DNA from: Nocardia jinanensis
Lineage (GTDB): Bacteria > Actinomycetota > Actinomycetes > Mycobacteriales > Mycobacteriaceae
Direction: 5' to 3'
NCBI RefSeq assembly: GCF_014645735.1
Contig: NZ_BMMH01000003.1
Coordinates: 124,001 to 188,000, forward strand
Length of the DNA: 64,000 nt
Positions within the stretch are counted from its first letter, which is position 1. Every line of letters begins with the position of its first letter. Positions 17,269 to 27,274 of the stretch are shown here, one piece after another. The notes below the pieces were generated by a model that ran no database searches, was not told where the DNA came from, and saw only the letters and a list, made by a program, of their open reading frames with translations. Both the position numbers and the translations under genes were made by a program.

Positions 17269-18546
17269 ATGAGCACGCCGCACATTGTCTTGCCCGCCGA
17301 GTACCTGCCTCGCGACACCGCGGATGTCGTTCGCACCGTGCGGAATTCCCGGGACCGTTCCAGGCCGCTCACCGTTCACGGGGGCGATCCCGCCACCGAC
17401 GGTCTCACCTTGCCGGATCAGCAGACCGTGGTCTCGCTGCGCCGGATGAACTCGATCGTCGATCTGAACCTGGGCCGCCGGACGGTCCGGGTACAGGCAG
17501 GCGCGCGCCTGTCCGATATCGATCGGCGGCTGGCCGCGCACGGCCTGGGCCTACCCGTGGTCGGGGACCACCGGGATATCACCGCGGGCGGTTTCGCCTC
17601 GGTCGGTGGTGTGAGTACCGCCTCACACCGGCACGGGCTGTTCATCGATCAGATCGTGGATCTGGAGTACGTCGATCCCGACGGCCGGATCGGTACCTGC
17701 GGGCGCACCCACCACACCGAGCGGTTCCATCGCATCCTCGGTGCCGGTGGGCGGGCGGGAATCATCACCGCGCTCACCCTCGACACCGTGCAGGTCGACA
17801 AGGACAACACCTGGCTGTCCACCGACTCACGTCGCTTTCTCGATTTCGACAGTTTCGTCGACTACGCCTACACCGAAGTCACCCGCCCGCGTGACGCCGT
17901 ACTGCAGGTGGGCCGCTGGATCGATACCGCCCCGCTCAAGGTGTCCCGGCCGGTGGGCGCGGGTCAGGTCCAGCTGGGCACTGTGCGTTTCGGGCAGTGG
18001 TCCAGTCTCTACCCCACCGCCCCCACCCGATCGTTGCGAGCCCGCCGCGAGGTCGGCAGCCGGGCCCGTAGGTCTCTGGGCGCCATCGCCTCGGCCACGC
18101 CCGGGAAGGCCGGTATGCCGGTCCGTAACGCCGCCGCGGGCGCCGTGATGTTCACGCCGAAGGTGCTGACGCTGCGCGATGCCGAATATCTCGCCGATAC
18201 GGTGATCAGTTCCTCGGAACGCGGTCCCGCCTACCGGGTGGGGATCTTCGCACCGCTGTCCAACTACACCTCGGTGTTCTACCGGCTACACGATCTGTTC
18301 AACGGGCACCGGGAACGCACCGGCTGCTTCACCGTCATCTCCGCCATGACCTACGGGGTGCGCTCGGCGCATCTGCGCGCCGAATCCGCCGCCGGCAACC
18401 TGCCTGCCACCGACCACGGCCTGATCACCTTCACCTGCCGGCTCCGCCCGCATGCCCTGCCGTCGGAACAGTTGCGCGATATCGTCACCGGTATCGAGGA
18501 GATCTGCCGCTCGGAGAACAGCATGCGCTACGAATCCATCGACTGA
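17269..18546 (+). CDS. FAD-binding oxidoreductase (PCMH/GlcD-like)
   Basis: A 425-residue flavoprotein with an N-terminal FAD-binding PCMH domain: RPLTVHGGDPATDG, NLGRRTVRVQAGARLSDID, GLPVVGDHRDITAGG (the pyrophosphate loop) and the SVGGVSTASHRHGLF segment. The remainder resembles plant cytokinin dehydrogenase-like or sugar-acid oxidoreductases, but the substrate cannot be set from sequence. No covalent-FAD His motif is clear. The start is fixed by the leaderless promoter. It is followed within 8 bp by a hairpin and repeat copy 2. Confidence 0.82.
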   Translation: MSTPHIVLPAEYLPRDTADVVRTVRNSRDRSRPLTVHGGDPATDGLTLPDQQTVVSLRRMNSIVDLNLGRRTVRVQAGARLSDIDRRLAAHGLGLPVVGDHRDITAGGFASVGGVSTASHRHGLFIDQIVDLEYVDPDGRIGTCGRTHHTERFHRILGAGGRAGIITALTLDTVQVDKDNTWLSTDSRRFLDFDSFVDYAYTEVTRPRDAVLQVGRWIDTAPLKVSRPVGAGQVQLGTVRFGQWSSLYPTAPTRSLRARREVGSRARRSLGAIASATPGKAGMPVRNAAAGAVMFTPKVLTLRDAEYLADTVISSSERGPAYRVGIFAPLSNYTSVFYRLHDLFNGHRERTGCFTVISAMTYGVRSAHLRAESAAGNLPATDHGLITFTCRLRPHALPSEQLRDIVTGIEEICRSENSMRYESID

Positions 18547-18553
18547 GTTGTCT

Positions 18554-18720
18554 GCCCCGCCTTCGGCGGGGCGGGGCGGGGCCCTATTAACCCCGGTTCT
18601 TCACTCCTTCGCTCAGTCGCTGCGCTCCTTCGCTCTGTCGCTCCAGAACCGGGGCGGGCCCCGCCCACGAATGCTGACCATCCGGAGTGGACGGAAGGTG
18701 TGCGGAGGTGCGCCTCGTCC
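18554..18720 (+). repeat. 3'-end repeat, copy 2
   Basis: Begins 7 bp after the stop of the FAD oxidoreductase with the hairpin GCCCCGCC-TTCG-GGCGGGGC, then the same CCCTATTAACCCCGGTTCTT and CCAGAACCGGGGCGGGCCCC blocks and the same tail (GACCATCCGGAGTGGACGG) as copy 1. Confidence 0.8.
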
Positions 18721-18753
18721 TTCCTGGGTAGAACGGCACGGTAAGTGCTCGAT

Positions 18754-18823
18754 GGTCTCTGGTCTCTGGTCTCTGGTCTCTGGTCTCTGGTCTCTGGTCT
18801 CTGGTCTCTGGTCTCTGGTCTCT
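18754..18823 (+). repeat. Perfect tandem array, 10 x GGTCTCT
   Basis: Seventy bases made of ten exact copies of the heptamer GGTCTCT. Copy-perfect short arrays like this usually vary between strains through replication slippage. It lies in non-coding sequence. Confidence 0.9.
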
Positions 18824-19076
18824 GGATGGTCGGCTGCACCGCGCTCGGTGGCTGTACTCCGTCGGTCCGGAATCGGGGCGGGCCCCGCTTCTCCGGATGG
18901 CGACAGGTCCAGGCGGACGCGCACCTCGACCGGTCCGGGCGGGCTCGCGTTACCGAAAGTGCTCGATAGTCGCCCTTCTAGGGGCGGCTGGACGCATGCG
19001 CTTCAGAACCGGGAGTGGGTTCGGCCACGGGACGGGAACCAGCCATGGGAGTGCGGATGTTGTCCCACGGATATAC

Positions 19077-19117
19077 GAAACCCCGCTGCCCGAAGGGACA
19101 GCGGGGTTTCGTTCTTG
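19077..19117 (+). terminator. Rho-independent terminator without an adjacent gene
   Basis: GAAACCCCGCTGCCC and GGGACAGCGGGGTTTC pair around a GAA loop (19077-19110) and are followed by a T-rich tract. No gene ends near it on the + strand: the closest upstream stop is 530 bp away. It may end a small non-coding RNA. Confidence 0.75.
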
Positions 19118-19350
19118 TTCCCAGGCTTACCGATCTCGAGATTCTGCGAACTTACGCCGACTACGCGCCCGTCCGCAGACACCTTCTGTCTACTCCGAAT
19201 GACCGGCATCCGTGGTCGAGTCCCACCCCGGTTCTGAAGCACACATCCGACCGTCCACGAGTAAAGCGACCATCGAGCACCGACAGAGCCGTGCCCAGGA
19301 AAACAGGCCGTACACACCCTGGCCCCACTCCGGATGGTCGACATCCGCAG

Positions 19351-19463
19351 TCGGGGCCCGCCCCGGTTCTGGAGCGACAGAGCGAAGGAGCGCAGCGACT
19401 GAGCGGCGGAGTGAAGAACCGGGGTTAATAGGGCCCCGACTCGCGGCGCCGGAGGCGCCGCCA
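19351..19463 (-). repeat. 3'-end repeat, copy 3
   Basis: Reverse-oriented copy starting about 5 bp downstream of the ctaF stop (on the minus strand) with the hairpin GGCGGCGCC-TCC-GGCGCCGC, then the conserved GGGGCCCTATTAACCCCGG and CCAGAACCGGGGCGGGCCCC blocks. Confidence 0.8.
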
Positions 19464-19468
19464 TCAGC

Positions 19469-19885
19469 TCAGTGCTTCTCGGGGCCCAGGTAGTACTCGA
19501 AGACCAGGCCACCGGCCGCGGTCAAAATCAGGATCACGCCGAGTCCGAGCAGCCACGGCTCGAAGAAGGCGAAGCCCAGGGCAGTCACCGAGGCGGCGCC
19601 GGCCAGCAGGATGGGCCAGAAGCTACCGGGCGAGAAGAAGCCCAGATCACCGGCGCCGTCGACGATCTCGGCGTCCTCGTAGTCCTCGGGCCGCAGGTCG
19701 AGCCGGCGGGCGACGAAGCGGAAGTAGGTGCCGATGATCAGTGACAGGCCGGCGGTCAGGACGATCGCCGTGGTGCCGGCCCATTCGATACCGGTCCGCG
19801 ATTGGGCGGTGAAGAAGCCGTAGATGACGCCCACGAGAACGAAGAACACCGTGAGCAGCTCGAACAGCCGCGCTTCGATCCTCAT
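19469..19885 (-). CDS. ctaF: Cytochrome c oxidase subunit IV (actinobacterial CtaF)
   Basis: A 138-residue membrane protein with four hydrophobic segments ([73 protein letters not shown]). It is the small actinobacterial subunit of the aa3 oxidase. The signature [20 protein letters not shown] is typical of the family. A GAGG ribosome site lies before the ATG. It is 12 bp downstream of ctaC, in the same operon. Confidence 0.93.
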   Translation of the reverse strand: MRIEARLFELLTVFFVLVGVIYGFFTAQSRTGIEWAGTTAIVLTAGLSLIIGTYFRFVARRLDLRPEDYEDAEIVDGAGDLGFFSPGSFWPILLAGAASVTALGFAFFEPWLLGLGVILILTAAGGLVFEYYLGPEKH

Positions 19886-19897
19886 CTCAGTCAGTCC

Positions 19898-21058
19898 TCA
19901 CTTGCTTTCGGTGGTGTCGGTCTTGACCGTGCGATCGGTGTTGAACGGCTGGGTCGAGGTGGCCACCGGCGATTCGCCGATGGACTCGAGGGCGGCGGCA
20001 TTGGTCATACCCGATTCACGCGCCTGGATGTAGCGCTGGAATTTGTCCGGCGAAACCGCCCGGACCTCGAAGTTCATCATCGAGTGGAATGTGCCGCACA
20101 TTTCCGCGCAGCGACCCACGAAGGCGCCTTCCCGCTCGATCTCACTGATCTGGAAGACGTTGTCGGAGTTGTTCTCCTTCGGGTTCGGCATCACGTCCCG
20201 CTTGAACAGGAACTCCGGAACCCAGAACGCGTGGATGACGTCCGCGGCGGCGAGCTGGAACTCGATCACTTTGCCGGTCGGGAGCACGAGTACGGGGACC
20301 TCGGTGCTGCTGCCGATCGTCTCGATCTTGTTGTAGTGCAGGAACGAGAGGATGTCGTTCTCCGGGCGGCCGTGCACCGGACCCGGCTGCGGGTGGCCCT
20401 CTTCGTTGGTGCGGTCGGCGTACTCCTGCAACTGCTGCTGGTTGGCGTCCTCACGGACGGTGTCGACACCGTTGTAGGTGAACCCGTTCTTCAGGTCGAC
20501 ATCGCGGTAGCCGAACTTCCAGTTCCACTGGAACGCGGTCACGTCGACGACCACATCCGGATTGTCGACCTTCTCGTGCACGTAGTTCTGCACGACCACG
20601 GTGAAGTAGAACAGCACCGCGATGATGACGAACGGGATCGCGGTGTAGGTCAGTTCGAGCGGCACGTTGTAGCCGGTCTGCCGGGGGAACTCCGGCGAAT
20701 TCTTCTTCTTGCGATGGAAGATCACGGTCCAGAAGGTCAGGCCCCAGACCAGCACACCCATGATGAGGGCGGCGACCACCGACCAGGTCCACAGTTCCCG
20801 CATCCGGTGCGCCTGCGGGGTGACACCCGAGGGCCAGCCGAACCGCAACCACACATTGTCGATCGAGCAGCCGGAGACGAGCATGGTGGTGATCGCCAGC
20901 GATACGACCAGTCCGCCCCTCCGCAGGGCACGACCCGGACCGCGCACAGCCGGAGCGGATGCGGAGGTACGCAATACCGCCAGTCCGGCCCGCCGCAGGA
21001 CACGACCCCGCCGCCGGGCAGGCCGTGCCCCGATCTCGTCGCTCGCCTTGTGCGCCAC
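19898..21058 (-). CDS. ctaC: Cytochrome c oxidase subunit II (lipoprotein)
   Basis: Carries the CuA centre that accepts electrons from the QcrC cytochromes. In order: a basic Arg-rich leader, a signal segment with lipobox LVSGC, two membrane helices (TWSVVAALIMGVLVWGLTFW and VIIAVLFYFTVVV), and the periplasmic cupredoxin domain with CuA ligands in VIHAFWVPEF and GRCAEMCGTFHSMM. GTG 21058 is preferred because AGGAAGG lies 8 nt upstream; an ATG at 21094 is an alternative. Length of about 386 residues is near the mycobacterial CtaC, recalled as about 363. Confidence 0.93.
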   Translation of the reverse strand: MAHKASDEIGARPARRRGRVLRRAGLAVLRTSASAPAVRGPGRALRRGGLVVSLAITTMLVSGCSIDNVWLRFGWPSGVTPQAHRMRELWTWSVVAALIMGVLVWGLTFWTVIFHRKKKNSPEFPRQTGYNVPLELTYTAIPFVIIAVLFYFTVVVQNYVHEKVDNPDVVVDVTAFQWNWKFGYRDVDLKNGFTYNGVDTVREDANQQQLQEYADRTNEEGHPQPGPVHGRPENDILSFLHYNKIETIGSSTEVPVLVLPTGKVIEFQLAAADVIHAFWVPEFLFKRDVMPNPKENNSDNVFQISEIEREGAFVGRCAEMCGTFHSMMNFEVRAVSPDKFQRYIQARESGMTNAAALESIGESPVATSTQPFNTDRTVKTDTTESK

Positions 21059-21397
21059 GCTCAACGCCTTCCTGGTCGCCACACATTCCGACATCGCACA
21101 CCCCGGCGGACCCGCCACCGGGGGTACGGACAAATAGCTCCTCCGACCTCCCCTGGCGGCTCCGCGCACCACGCGTCACCACCCGGAAGAGTCCGAGTAC
21201 TACGCAGCGTAGACCAAACACGCGCCCAGTACGCCGTCGGGTCGGCTTCGACACTCCGTACGGTGGCGGACGGGCCTAGTGGAGGTGTATCGCACGGGGA
21301 ATCCGAACGTGCGGCATACTCGGACACTAGATTTCACCCGCCGTACCGGCTCCCCCGGCGCGGTTCCCCGACCAGTGGAAACGAGGTTAGTGCCGCA
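21059..21397. promoter_or_regulatory. Divergent ctaC / asnB control region
   Basis: About 340 bp without a gene. TACGCT on the minus strand (21206-21211) is a candidate -10 for ctaC, and TAGATT at 21328-21333 a candidate -10 for asnB, implying leaders of about 140 and 60 nt. These are pattern matches only. Confidence 0.35.
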
Positions 21398-23341
21398 GTG
21401 TGTGGACTGCTCGGATTTCTGACGTCCGATACGGCTGCACCGGAAACGGTGGAGCGGGTGTACGAGGCCCTGCACTGTGTGCGGCACCGCGGCCCGGACG
21501 AGCGCGGCACCTGGCACGACGACCAGTTGATCTTCGGCTTCAACCGGCTCTCGATCATCGATATCGAGCATTCGCACCAGCCGCTGCGCTGGGGCCCGGC
21601 CGATGATCGGCAGCGTTACGCCCTGACCTTCAACGGCGAGATCTACAACTACCTCGAACTGCGCGAGGAGCTGGCCCGCGAGCACGCGGCCGAGTTCGGC
21701 GACGAACCCATGTTCGCGACCGAGGGCGACGGCGAGGCCATCGTCGCGGCGTTCCACTACTGGGGCCCCGAGGCCGTTCGCCGGTTGCGCGGTATGTTCG
21801 CGTTCGCGATCTGGGACACCCACACCCGGGAGCTGTTCCTCGCCCGCGACTCCTTCGGTATCAAACCGCTGTTCCTGGCCACCGGCCCGGGCGGTACGGC
21901 GTTCGGCAGCGAGAAGAAGAGCCTGCTGGAACTGCTGCCCGATCTGGGTCTCGACGAATCCCTCGACCACCGGGCCCTGGAGCATTACACGGTGCTCCAG
22001 TACGTCCCGGAGCCGGAGACCCTGCACACCGGTATTCGCCGGCTGGAATCGGGCAGCTACGCGGTGGTCCGCCCCGGGGCGGCGCCGGAGGTCAGCCGCT
22101 ACTTCGTGCCCGGATTCGGGGTGCGGCCGTTCGCCGCCGGAACCGAACAGGCCCGCTACCGGGAGATCGCCGCGGCGCTCGAGGATTCGGTCGCCAAACA
22201 TATGCGTGCCGATGTCACCGTCGGCTCGTTCCTGTCCGGCGGTATCGACTCCACCGCCATCGCGGCGCTGGCCATGCGGCACAACCCGAAGCTGATCACC
22301 TTCACCACCGGATTCGAGCGCGAGGGCTATTCCGAGGTGGACGTGGCCGCGGAGAGCGCGGCCGCGATCGGGGCCCGGCATATCGTCAAGGTCGTCTCCC
22401 CTGCCGAGTTCGCCGCCGCCATCCCGGAGATCGTCTGGTATCTCGACGACCCGGTGGCCGATCCGGCGTTGGTGCCGCTGTACTTCGTCGCGAAAGAGGC
22501 CCGTAAGCACGTCAAGGTCGTACTCTCCGGCGAGGGCGCCGACGAATTGTTCGGCGGTTACACCATCTACCGCGAGCCGTTGTCGCTCGCACCGTTCGAC
22601 AAGCTGCCCCGTGGGGTGCGCCGGCTGGCCGGCAAGGTCTCCGATCTGATCCCGGACGGGACCCGCGGCAAGAGCCTGCTGCACCGCGGTTCACTCCCCC
22701 TGGAGCAGCGGTACTACGGGAATGCCCGCAGCTTCAGCGATGCGCAGTTGCGGTCGGTGCTGCGGGAGTTCCGCCCGGAGTGGACCCATCAGGACGTCAC
22801 GGCATCGATCTACGACCGGTCGGCCGGCTGGGATCCGGTCGCGCGCATGCAGCATCTGGACCTGTTCACCTGGTTGCGCGGCGATATCCTGGTCAAGGCC
22901 GACAAGATGACGATGGCGAACTCGCTGGAACTGCGGGTCCCGTTCCTGGACTCCGAGGTCTTCCGGGTGGCCGAGCAGGTACCGCTGGAACAGAAGATCA
23001 CCAAGCAGACCACCAAGTACGCGCTGCGGCAGGCGCTCGAGGGCATCGTGCCCGGACATGTGCTGCATCGCGCCAAACTCGGCTTCCCGGTACCGCTGCG
23101 GCACTGGCTGCGCGGCACCGAACTCTACGACTGGGCCCGGCAGCAGATCGCCGAATCGCAGACCGATCACCTGCTGGACAAGGCCGCTGTCGCCGCCATG
23201 CTCGACGCGCACCGGGCCGGGGATTCCGATCACAGCCGGCGCCTGTGGACACTGCTGGTGTTCATGATCTGGCACGGGATCTTCGTGGAGGACCGCATCA
23301 AACCGGAGATCTCCGAACCCACCTATCCGGTGCAGGTCTAG
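21398..23341 (+). CDS. asnB: Asparagine synthase (glutamine-hydrolysing)
   Basis: Makes asparagine from aspartate, glutamine and ATP; in mycolic-acid actinomycetes this AsnB family can instead amidate meso-DAP in peptidoglycan precursors. The N-terminal class II glutaminase has the nucleophile Cys2 exposed after Met1 removal (MCGLLGF), with RHRGPDERG and FNGEIYNY. The synthetase domain has SGGIDSTAIAA (PP-loop), GEGADELFGGY and VKADKMTMANSLELRVPFLD. Length is 647. The open frame extends 1.6 kb upstream, but the GTG at 21398 is the only start giving the N-terminal Cys. Confidence 0.95.
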   Translation: MCGLLGFLTSDTAAPETVERVYEALHCVRHRGPDERGTWHDDQLIFGFNRLSIIDIEHSHQPLRWGPADDRQRYALTFNGEIYNYLELREELAREHAAEFGDEPMFATEGDGEAIVAAFHYWGPEAVRRLRGMFAFAIWDTHTRELFLARDSFGIKPLFLATGPGGTAFGSEKKSLLELLPDLGLDESLDHRALEHYTVLQYVPEPETLHTGIRRLESGSYAVVRPGAAPEVSRYFVPGFGVRPFAAGTEQARYREIAAALEDSVAKHMRADVTVGSFLSGGIDSTAIAALAMRHNPKLITFTTGFEREGYSEVDVAAESAAAIGARHIVKVVSPAEFAAAIPEIVWYLDDPVADPALVPLYFVAKEARKHVKVVLSGEGADELFGGYTIYREPLSLAPFDKLPRGVRRLAGKVSDLIPDGTRGKSLLHRGSLPLEQRYYGNARSFSDAQLRSVLREFRPEWTHQDVTASIYDRSAGWDPVARMQHLDLFTWLRGDILVKADKMTMANSLELRVPFLDSEVFRVAEQVPLEQKITKQTTKYALRQALEGIVPGHVLHRAKLGFPVPLRHWLRGTELYDWARQQIAESQTDHLLDKAAVAAMLDAHRAGDSDHSRRLWTLLVFMIWHGIFVEDRIKPEISEPTYPVQV

Positions 23342-23358
23342 CCGCCGCGGAAGACGCC

Positions 23359-23390
23359 GGGGCCCCGCTCACCAACGTGAGCGGGGCCCC
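23359..23390. terminator. Bidirectional terminator between asnB and adoK
   Basis: A perfect 14-bp stem (GGGGCCCCGCTCAC with GTGAGCGGGGCCCC) around the loop CAAC, followed by GTTCGT, midway between two convergent stops. Confidence 0.85.
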
Positions 23391-23426
23391 GTTCGTCGAT
23401 CACCGGTGGATCGGCAACGTCTGCGC

Positions 23427-24458
<1,032 letters not shown>

Positions 24459-24580
24459 TCACCGTATCAATTCGCCGGGGCTACGACTACGTGTCGTAAC
24501 CGGCCCAGTGACAAGTAATGGTCACGTAACCCGGGTGTATCGGAAATGCCGGGCCGGCGCTGTCACCGGCCCGGAAACAT

Positions 24581-24937
24581 TCAGTTGAACGAGTCGCCGC
24601 AGGCGCAGGAGCCGGTGGCATTCGGATTGTCGATGGTGAAGCCCTGCTTCTCGATCGTGTCGACGAAATCGATCGCGGCGCCCTGTACGTACGGCGCGCT
24701 CATCCGGTCGACGGCCAGTTTGACGCCGCCGAATTCCGCGATCAGATCGCCATCGAGGGTGCGATCATCGAAAAAGAGCTGGTAGCGCAGACCCGCGCAG
24801 CCACCCGGCTGCACCGCGATCCGCAGCGCGAGGTCGTCCCGGCCCTCCTGATCGAGCAGCGCCTTGGCCTTACCCGCGGCAGCATCGGTCAGCTGCACAC
24901 CGTGGGTGGTGGTGGCGGTGTCGTTCTGCACACTCAT
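24581..24937 (-). CDS. A-type iron-sulfur cluster carrier (HesB/IscA/ErpA family)
   Basis: A 118-residue Fe-S carrier that delivers clusters to target enzymes. Three conserved cysteines are at 47 (PGGCAGLRYQ), 111 and 113 (SCACGDSF). The actinobacterial homologue (Rv2204c) is the usual single ErpA-like protein, and its clusters may serve lipoyl synthase or respiratory enzymes encoded nearby, which is inference. ATG 24937 is chosen over an ORF start at 25111 because AGGAGAG precedes it and the extra 58 residues are unrelated. Confidence 0.92.
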   Translation of the reverse strand: MSVQNDTATTTHGVQLTDAAAGKAKALLDQEGRDDLALRIAVQPGGCAGLRYQLFFDDRTLDGDLIAEFGGVKLAVDRMSAPYVQGAAIDFVDTIEKQGFTIDNPNATGSCACGDSFN

Positions 24938-25154
24938 GAACTCTCCTATGGACAGCGTGGTCGGTCCGCGAACAGCGCACGGTTCCGGGTTATCCAACAC
25001 CCTCGGACGGGCTGCTATTCCCCATCTTGCCATCTCCGGGACCCGCGGCCACTCTACCGTGCCACAGTCCGGGGGCCCGAGCCACGACCGGCCCGGCGGG
25101 TGATCGGCCACACCCCGGCTACCGCCCCGGTCACCGCCCGATCGGCTGACCGAT

Positions 25155-25160
25155 TAGCCT
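25155..25160 (+). promoter_or_regulatory. -10 hexamer TAGCCT, leaderless promoter
   Basis: TAGCCT, 7 nt, GTG 25168; no ribosome site. Confidence 0.6.
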
Positions 25161-25167
25161 GGTTACC

Positions 25168-25848
25168 GTGAAGTTGTTCCGACGCGGTGAGCCCAGCGGT
25201 ACCGACGCGCCCGCTGACGGTTCGCGGGCCGCGACCGCCACCGCGAGCGCTACCGAGGCCGAGGTGACCGCGGCCAAGGCCGCGCCCACGGCGGGCAAGG
25301 GCCGGCCCACTCCGAGTCGGCGCGATGCCGAGGGCAGGCGCCGCGGCCCGGTGGCCCCACCCCCCATGACCTCGAAGGAAGCGCGCGCTCGCCGTAAGGA
25401 GACCCGCGGTTCCAAGGCGGACCGCAAAGTCGCCTCCGCCGAACGCCGCGCTGCCGCTCAGGACCGTCGCGCCCGGATGCTGGCGGGCGAGGACAAGTAC
25501 CTGCTGCCCCGCGACCAGGGCCCGGTACGGGCGTTCGTCCGCGATATCGTCGACGGCCGCCGCAATCTGGTCGGGCTGTTCATGCCGATGGCGCTGCTGC
25601 TGATCCTGTCCATGTTCGCGGCTCCGGCCTGGCAATCGATCATCACGCTGGCCATGCTGGTCATGATGGTCTTCATGATCGCCGAGGGTTTTCTGCTCGG
25701 CCGGATCGTCAACCGCCGGGTCCGGGAACGTTTCCCGAAATCCACCGATACCGGGTTCCGGCTCGGCTGGTACTCGTTCGTTCGCGCTTCGCAGATGCGC
25801 AAGATGCGCGCCCCGAAGCCGCGGGTAGCCCCCGGCGACGCGATCTGA
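25168..25848 (+). CDS. DUF3043 membrane protein (Rv2206-like)
   Basis: A 226-residue protein of unknown function conserved in Actinobacteria. The first 120 residues are Ala/Arg/Lys/Glu-rich and charged (probably disordered or coiled), including TSKEARARRKETRGSKADRK. Two membrane helices follow (LVGLFMPMALLLILSMFA and SIITLAMLVMMVFMIAEGFL), then a conserved C-terminal segment RVRERFPKSTDTGFRLGWYS. It lies 7 bp upstream of cobU in the same order as mycobacteria. Confidence 0.85.
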   Translation: MKLFRRGEPSGTDAPADGSRAATATASATEAEVTAAKAAPTAGKGRPTPSRRDAEGRRRGPVAPPPMTSKEARARRKETRGSKADRKVASAERRAAAQDRRARMLAGEDKYLLPRDQGPVRAFVRDIVDGRRNLVGLFMPMALLLILSMFAAPAWQSIITLAMLVMMVFMIAEGFLLGRIVNRRVRERFPKSTDTGFRLGWYSFVRASQMRKMRAPKPRVAPGDAI

Positions 25849-25855
25849 TCCACGG

Positions 25856-26398
25856 GTGTCCACGCCCGTCTCGCCCCCTGGACAACGCACCCTCGTACTC
25901 GGGGGTGCGCGTTCGGGTAAATCCGCGTTCGCCGAATCCCTCGTCGCCGGTGGCGCGGTCCGCTATCTGGCCACCGCGATCCCCGATCCCGCGGACTCCG
26001 ATTTCGCCGCGCGGATCGCCGCGCACCGGGCCCGCCGTCCCGCGGACTGGGTCGTGGTCGACGCCGCCGACCCCGCGGCCGAACTACGCACCGGTCATCC
26101 CGGCGCCACGCTGGTCGACGATATCGGCACCTGGCTGACAGCCCGGCTGGATGCCCGCGCCGCCTGGGAAGCCCCGCGCGGCACCATCACTCCGGATACC
26201 GACTCTCTCGCCGACGCCGTCGCCGGATACCGGGACCGGCTGGTCATCGTCACCCCGGAGGTGGGCCTGGGGGTTATCCCGGCAACCCGGTCCGGCCGCC
26301 TGTTCCGCGACGAGATCGGCACTCTCAATCAGCGGCTGGCCCAGATCTGCGACGAAGCCTTTCTCGTGGTGGCCGGTCTACCGATGCGCCTGAAGTGA
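25856..26398 (+). CDS. cobU: Bifunctional adenosylcobinamide kinase / adenosylcobinamide-phosphate guanylyltransferase
   Basis: Phosphorylates adenosylcobinamide and then attaches GMP to give adenosylcobinamide-GDP, the substrate of CobS. 180 residues with the P-loop LVLGGARSGKSAFAE, the YLATA motif of the family, and a C-terminal EVGLGVIPATRSGRLFRDEIG block typical of CobU. The GTG start lies 7 bp after the DUF3043 stop. The stop overlaps a GTG that could start the next gene. Confidence 0.93.
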   Translation: MSTPVSPPGQRTLVLGGARSGKSAFAESLVAGGAVRYLATAIPDPADSDFAARIAAHRARRPADWVVVDAADPAAELRTGHPGATLVDDIGTWLTARLDARAAWEAPRGTITPDTDSLADAVAGYRDRLVIVTPEVGLGVIPATRSGRLFRDEIGTLNQRLAQICDEAFLVVAGLPMRLK

Positions 26399-26481
26399 GC
26401 GTGGGCCGGTTCGAACCGGACGCGCACTCCCGCGATGCATCGCTTCCCACCGATGTCGGGGCCCGGTGCTTGGATCGAGCG

Positions 26482-27123
26482 ATGCAGACCATGCCGCGCG
26501 CCGACGTCTGGGCGTCGATTCATCGGGAACGGGCCGCACTGGCCGACGAACTCGCCACCCTGACCCCGCAGCAGTGGGCCGCTCCGTCGTTGTGCGGACG
26601 GTGGTCGGTGGAGGAGGTCCTCGCCCATCTCACCGCGGCGGCGAGTATCGGGCGGCTGCGCTGGATCCGCAGCATGCTCGGCGCGCGCTTCGATGCCGAC
26701 CTGCACAATCAGCGGCGCATGCAGGAGTATCGGGGTGCCGACCCGGCCGAGACACTCGCGCGGTTCCGCGCCGCTGTCCCGCGCACCACCGCGCCGTCCG
26801 GGCACACTCCGGCATGGCTCGGTGAGGTCGTGGTGCACGGTACCGATATCCGCGAACCGCTCGGGCTGACCGGCGCCCCCGCCCTCACCTCGGCGACCGA
26901 GGTCGCCCGCTTCTTCGCCGCTCGAGATTTCACGGTCGCCGGTCGTACCGCCACCGAAGGCCTGCGCCTGCGGGCCACCGACGGCCCGTTCGACACCGGC
27001 TCCGGACCCTCGGTACACGGCACCACTCTCGCGCTGGTCATGGCGATGGCCGGTCGTTCCCGCTACTGTGCCGAACTCACCGGCCCGGGTGTGGCGATAC
27101 TGCGCGATCGAACGGGTGCCTGA
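26482..27123 (+). CDS. Maleylpyruvate-isomerase-family mycothiol-dependent enzyme (DinB-like)
   Basis: A 213-residue cytosolic protein of the MDMPI_N/TIGR03083 type. The N-terminal four-helix bundle begins [17 protein letters not shown] and contains [20 protein letters not shown] and [10 protein letters not shown]; His-type metal ligands are suggested by LAHLTAA and VVVHGTDI. Such enzymes use mycothiol in isomerase or transferase reactions. It is unusual to find it between cobU and cobT. The ATG at 26482 gives the family N-terminus; a GTG at 26395 overlapping the cobU stop would add 29 residues, so the start is uncertain. Confidence 0.82.
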   Translation: MQTMPRADVWASIHRERAALADELATLTPQQWAAPSLCGRWSVEEVLAHLTAAASIGRLRWIRSMLGARFDADLHNQRRMQEYRGADPAETLARFRAAVPRTTAPSGHTPAWLGEVVVHGTDIREPLGLTGAPALTSATEVARFFAARDFTVAGRTATEGLRLRATDGPFDTGSGPSVHGTTLALVMAMAGRSRYCAELTGPGVAILRDRTGA

Positions 27124-27274
27124 TGGAGCGGCCGCCGACGATGCTCGACCGGGTGCCTCACGACGGACACCGCGCAGCGGGCAATATTGTCCGGAAGGGT
27201 GGAATACCGGCCGATCGGAGAAATCCCGGGACGGTCTACCCGCCGCGACAGCACCCGATCGGAAGGCTCGAACA

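Larger units (their letters stand above)
18547..19468. other. 922-bp repeat island between convergent genes
   Basis: No coding sequence is supported. It holds repeat copy 2 (forward), a 10-unit heptamer array, scattered degraded repeat pieces (for example CGGGGCGGGCCCCGC near 18875 and CCCCGGTTCTG near 19232), a strong rho-independent terminator, and repeat copy 3 (reverse). The two full copies face inward from the two flanking genes. Confidence 0.65.

Noticed and set aside
18754..18823. CRISPR array
   Set aside because: The unit is 7 bp with no spacers, so it is a simple tandem repeat.
19802..21397. Very long upstream extension of the asnB frame (1179 codons in total)
   Set aside because: It is antisense to ctaC and gives no homology. 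Asparagine synthase must start with Cys after Met, which only the GTG at 21398 provides.
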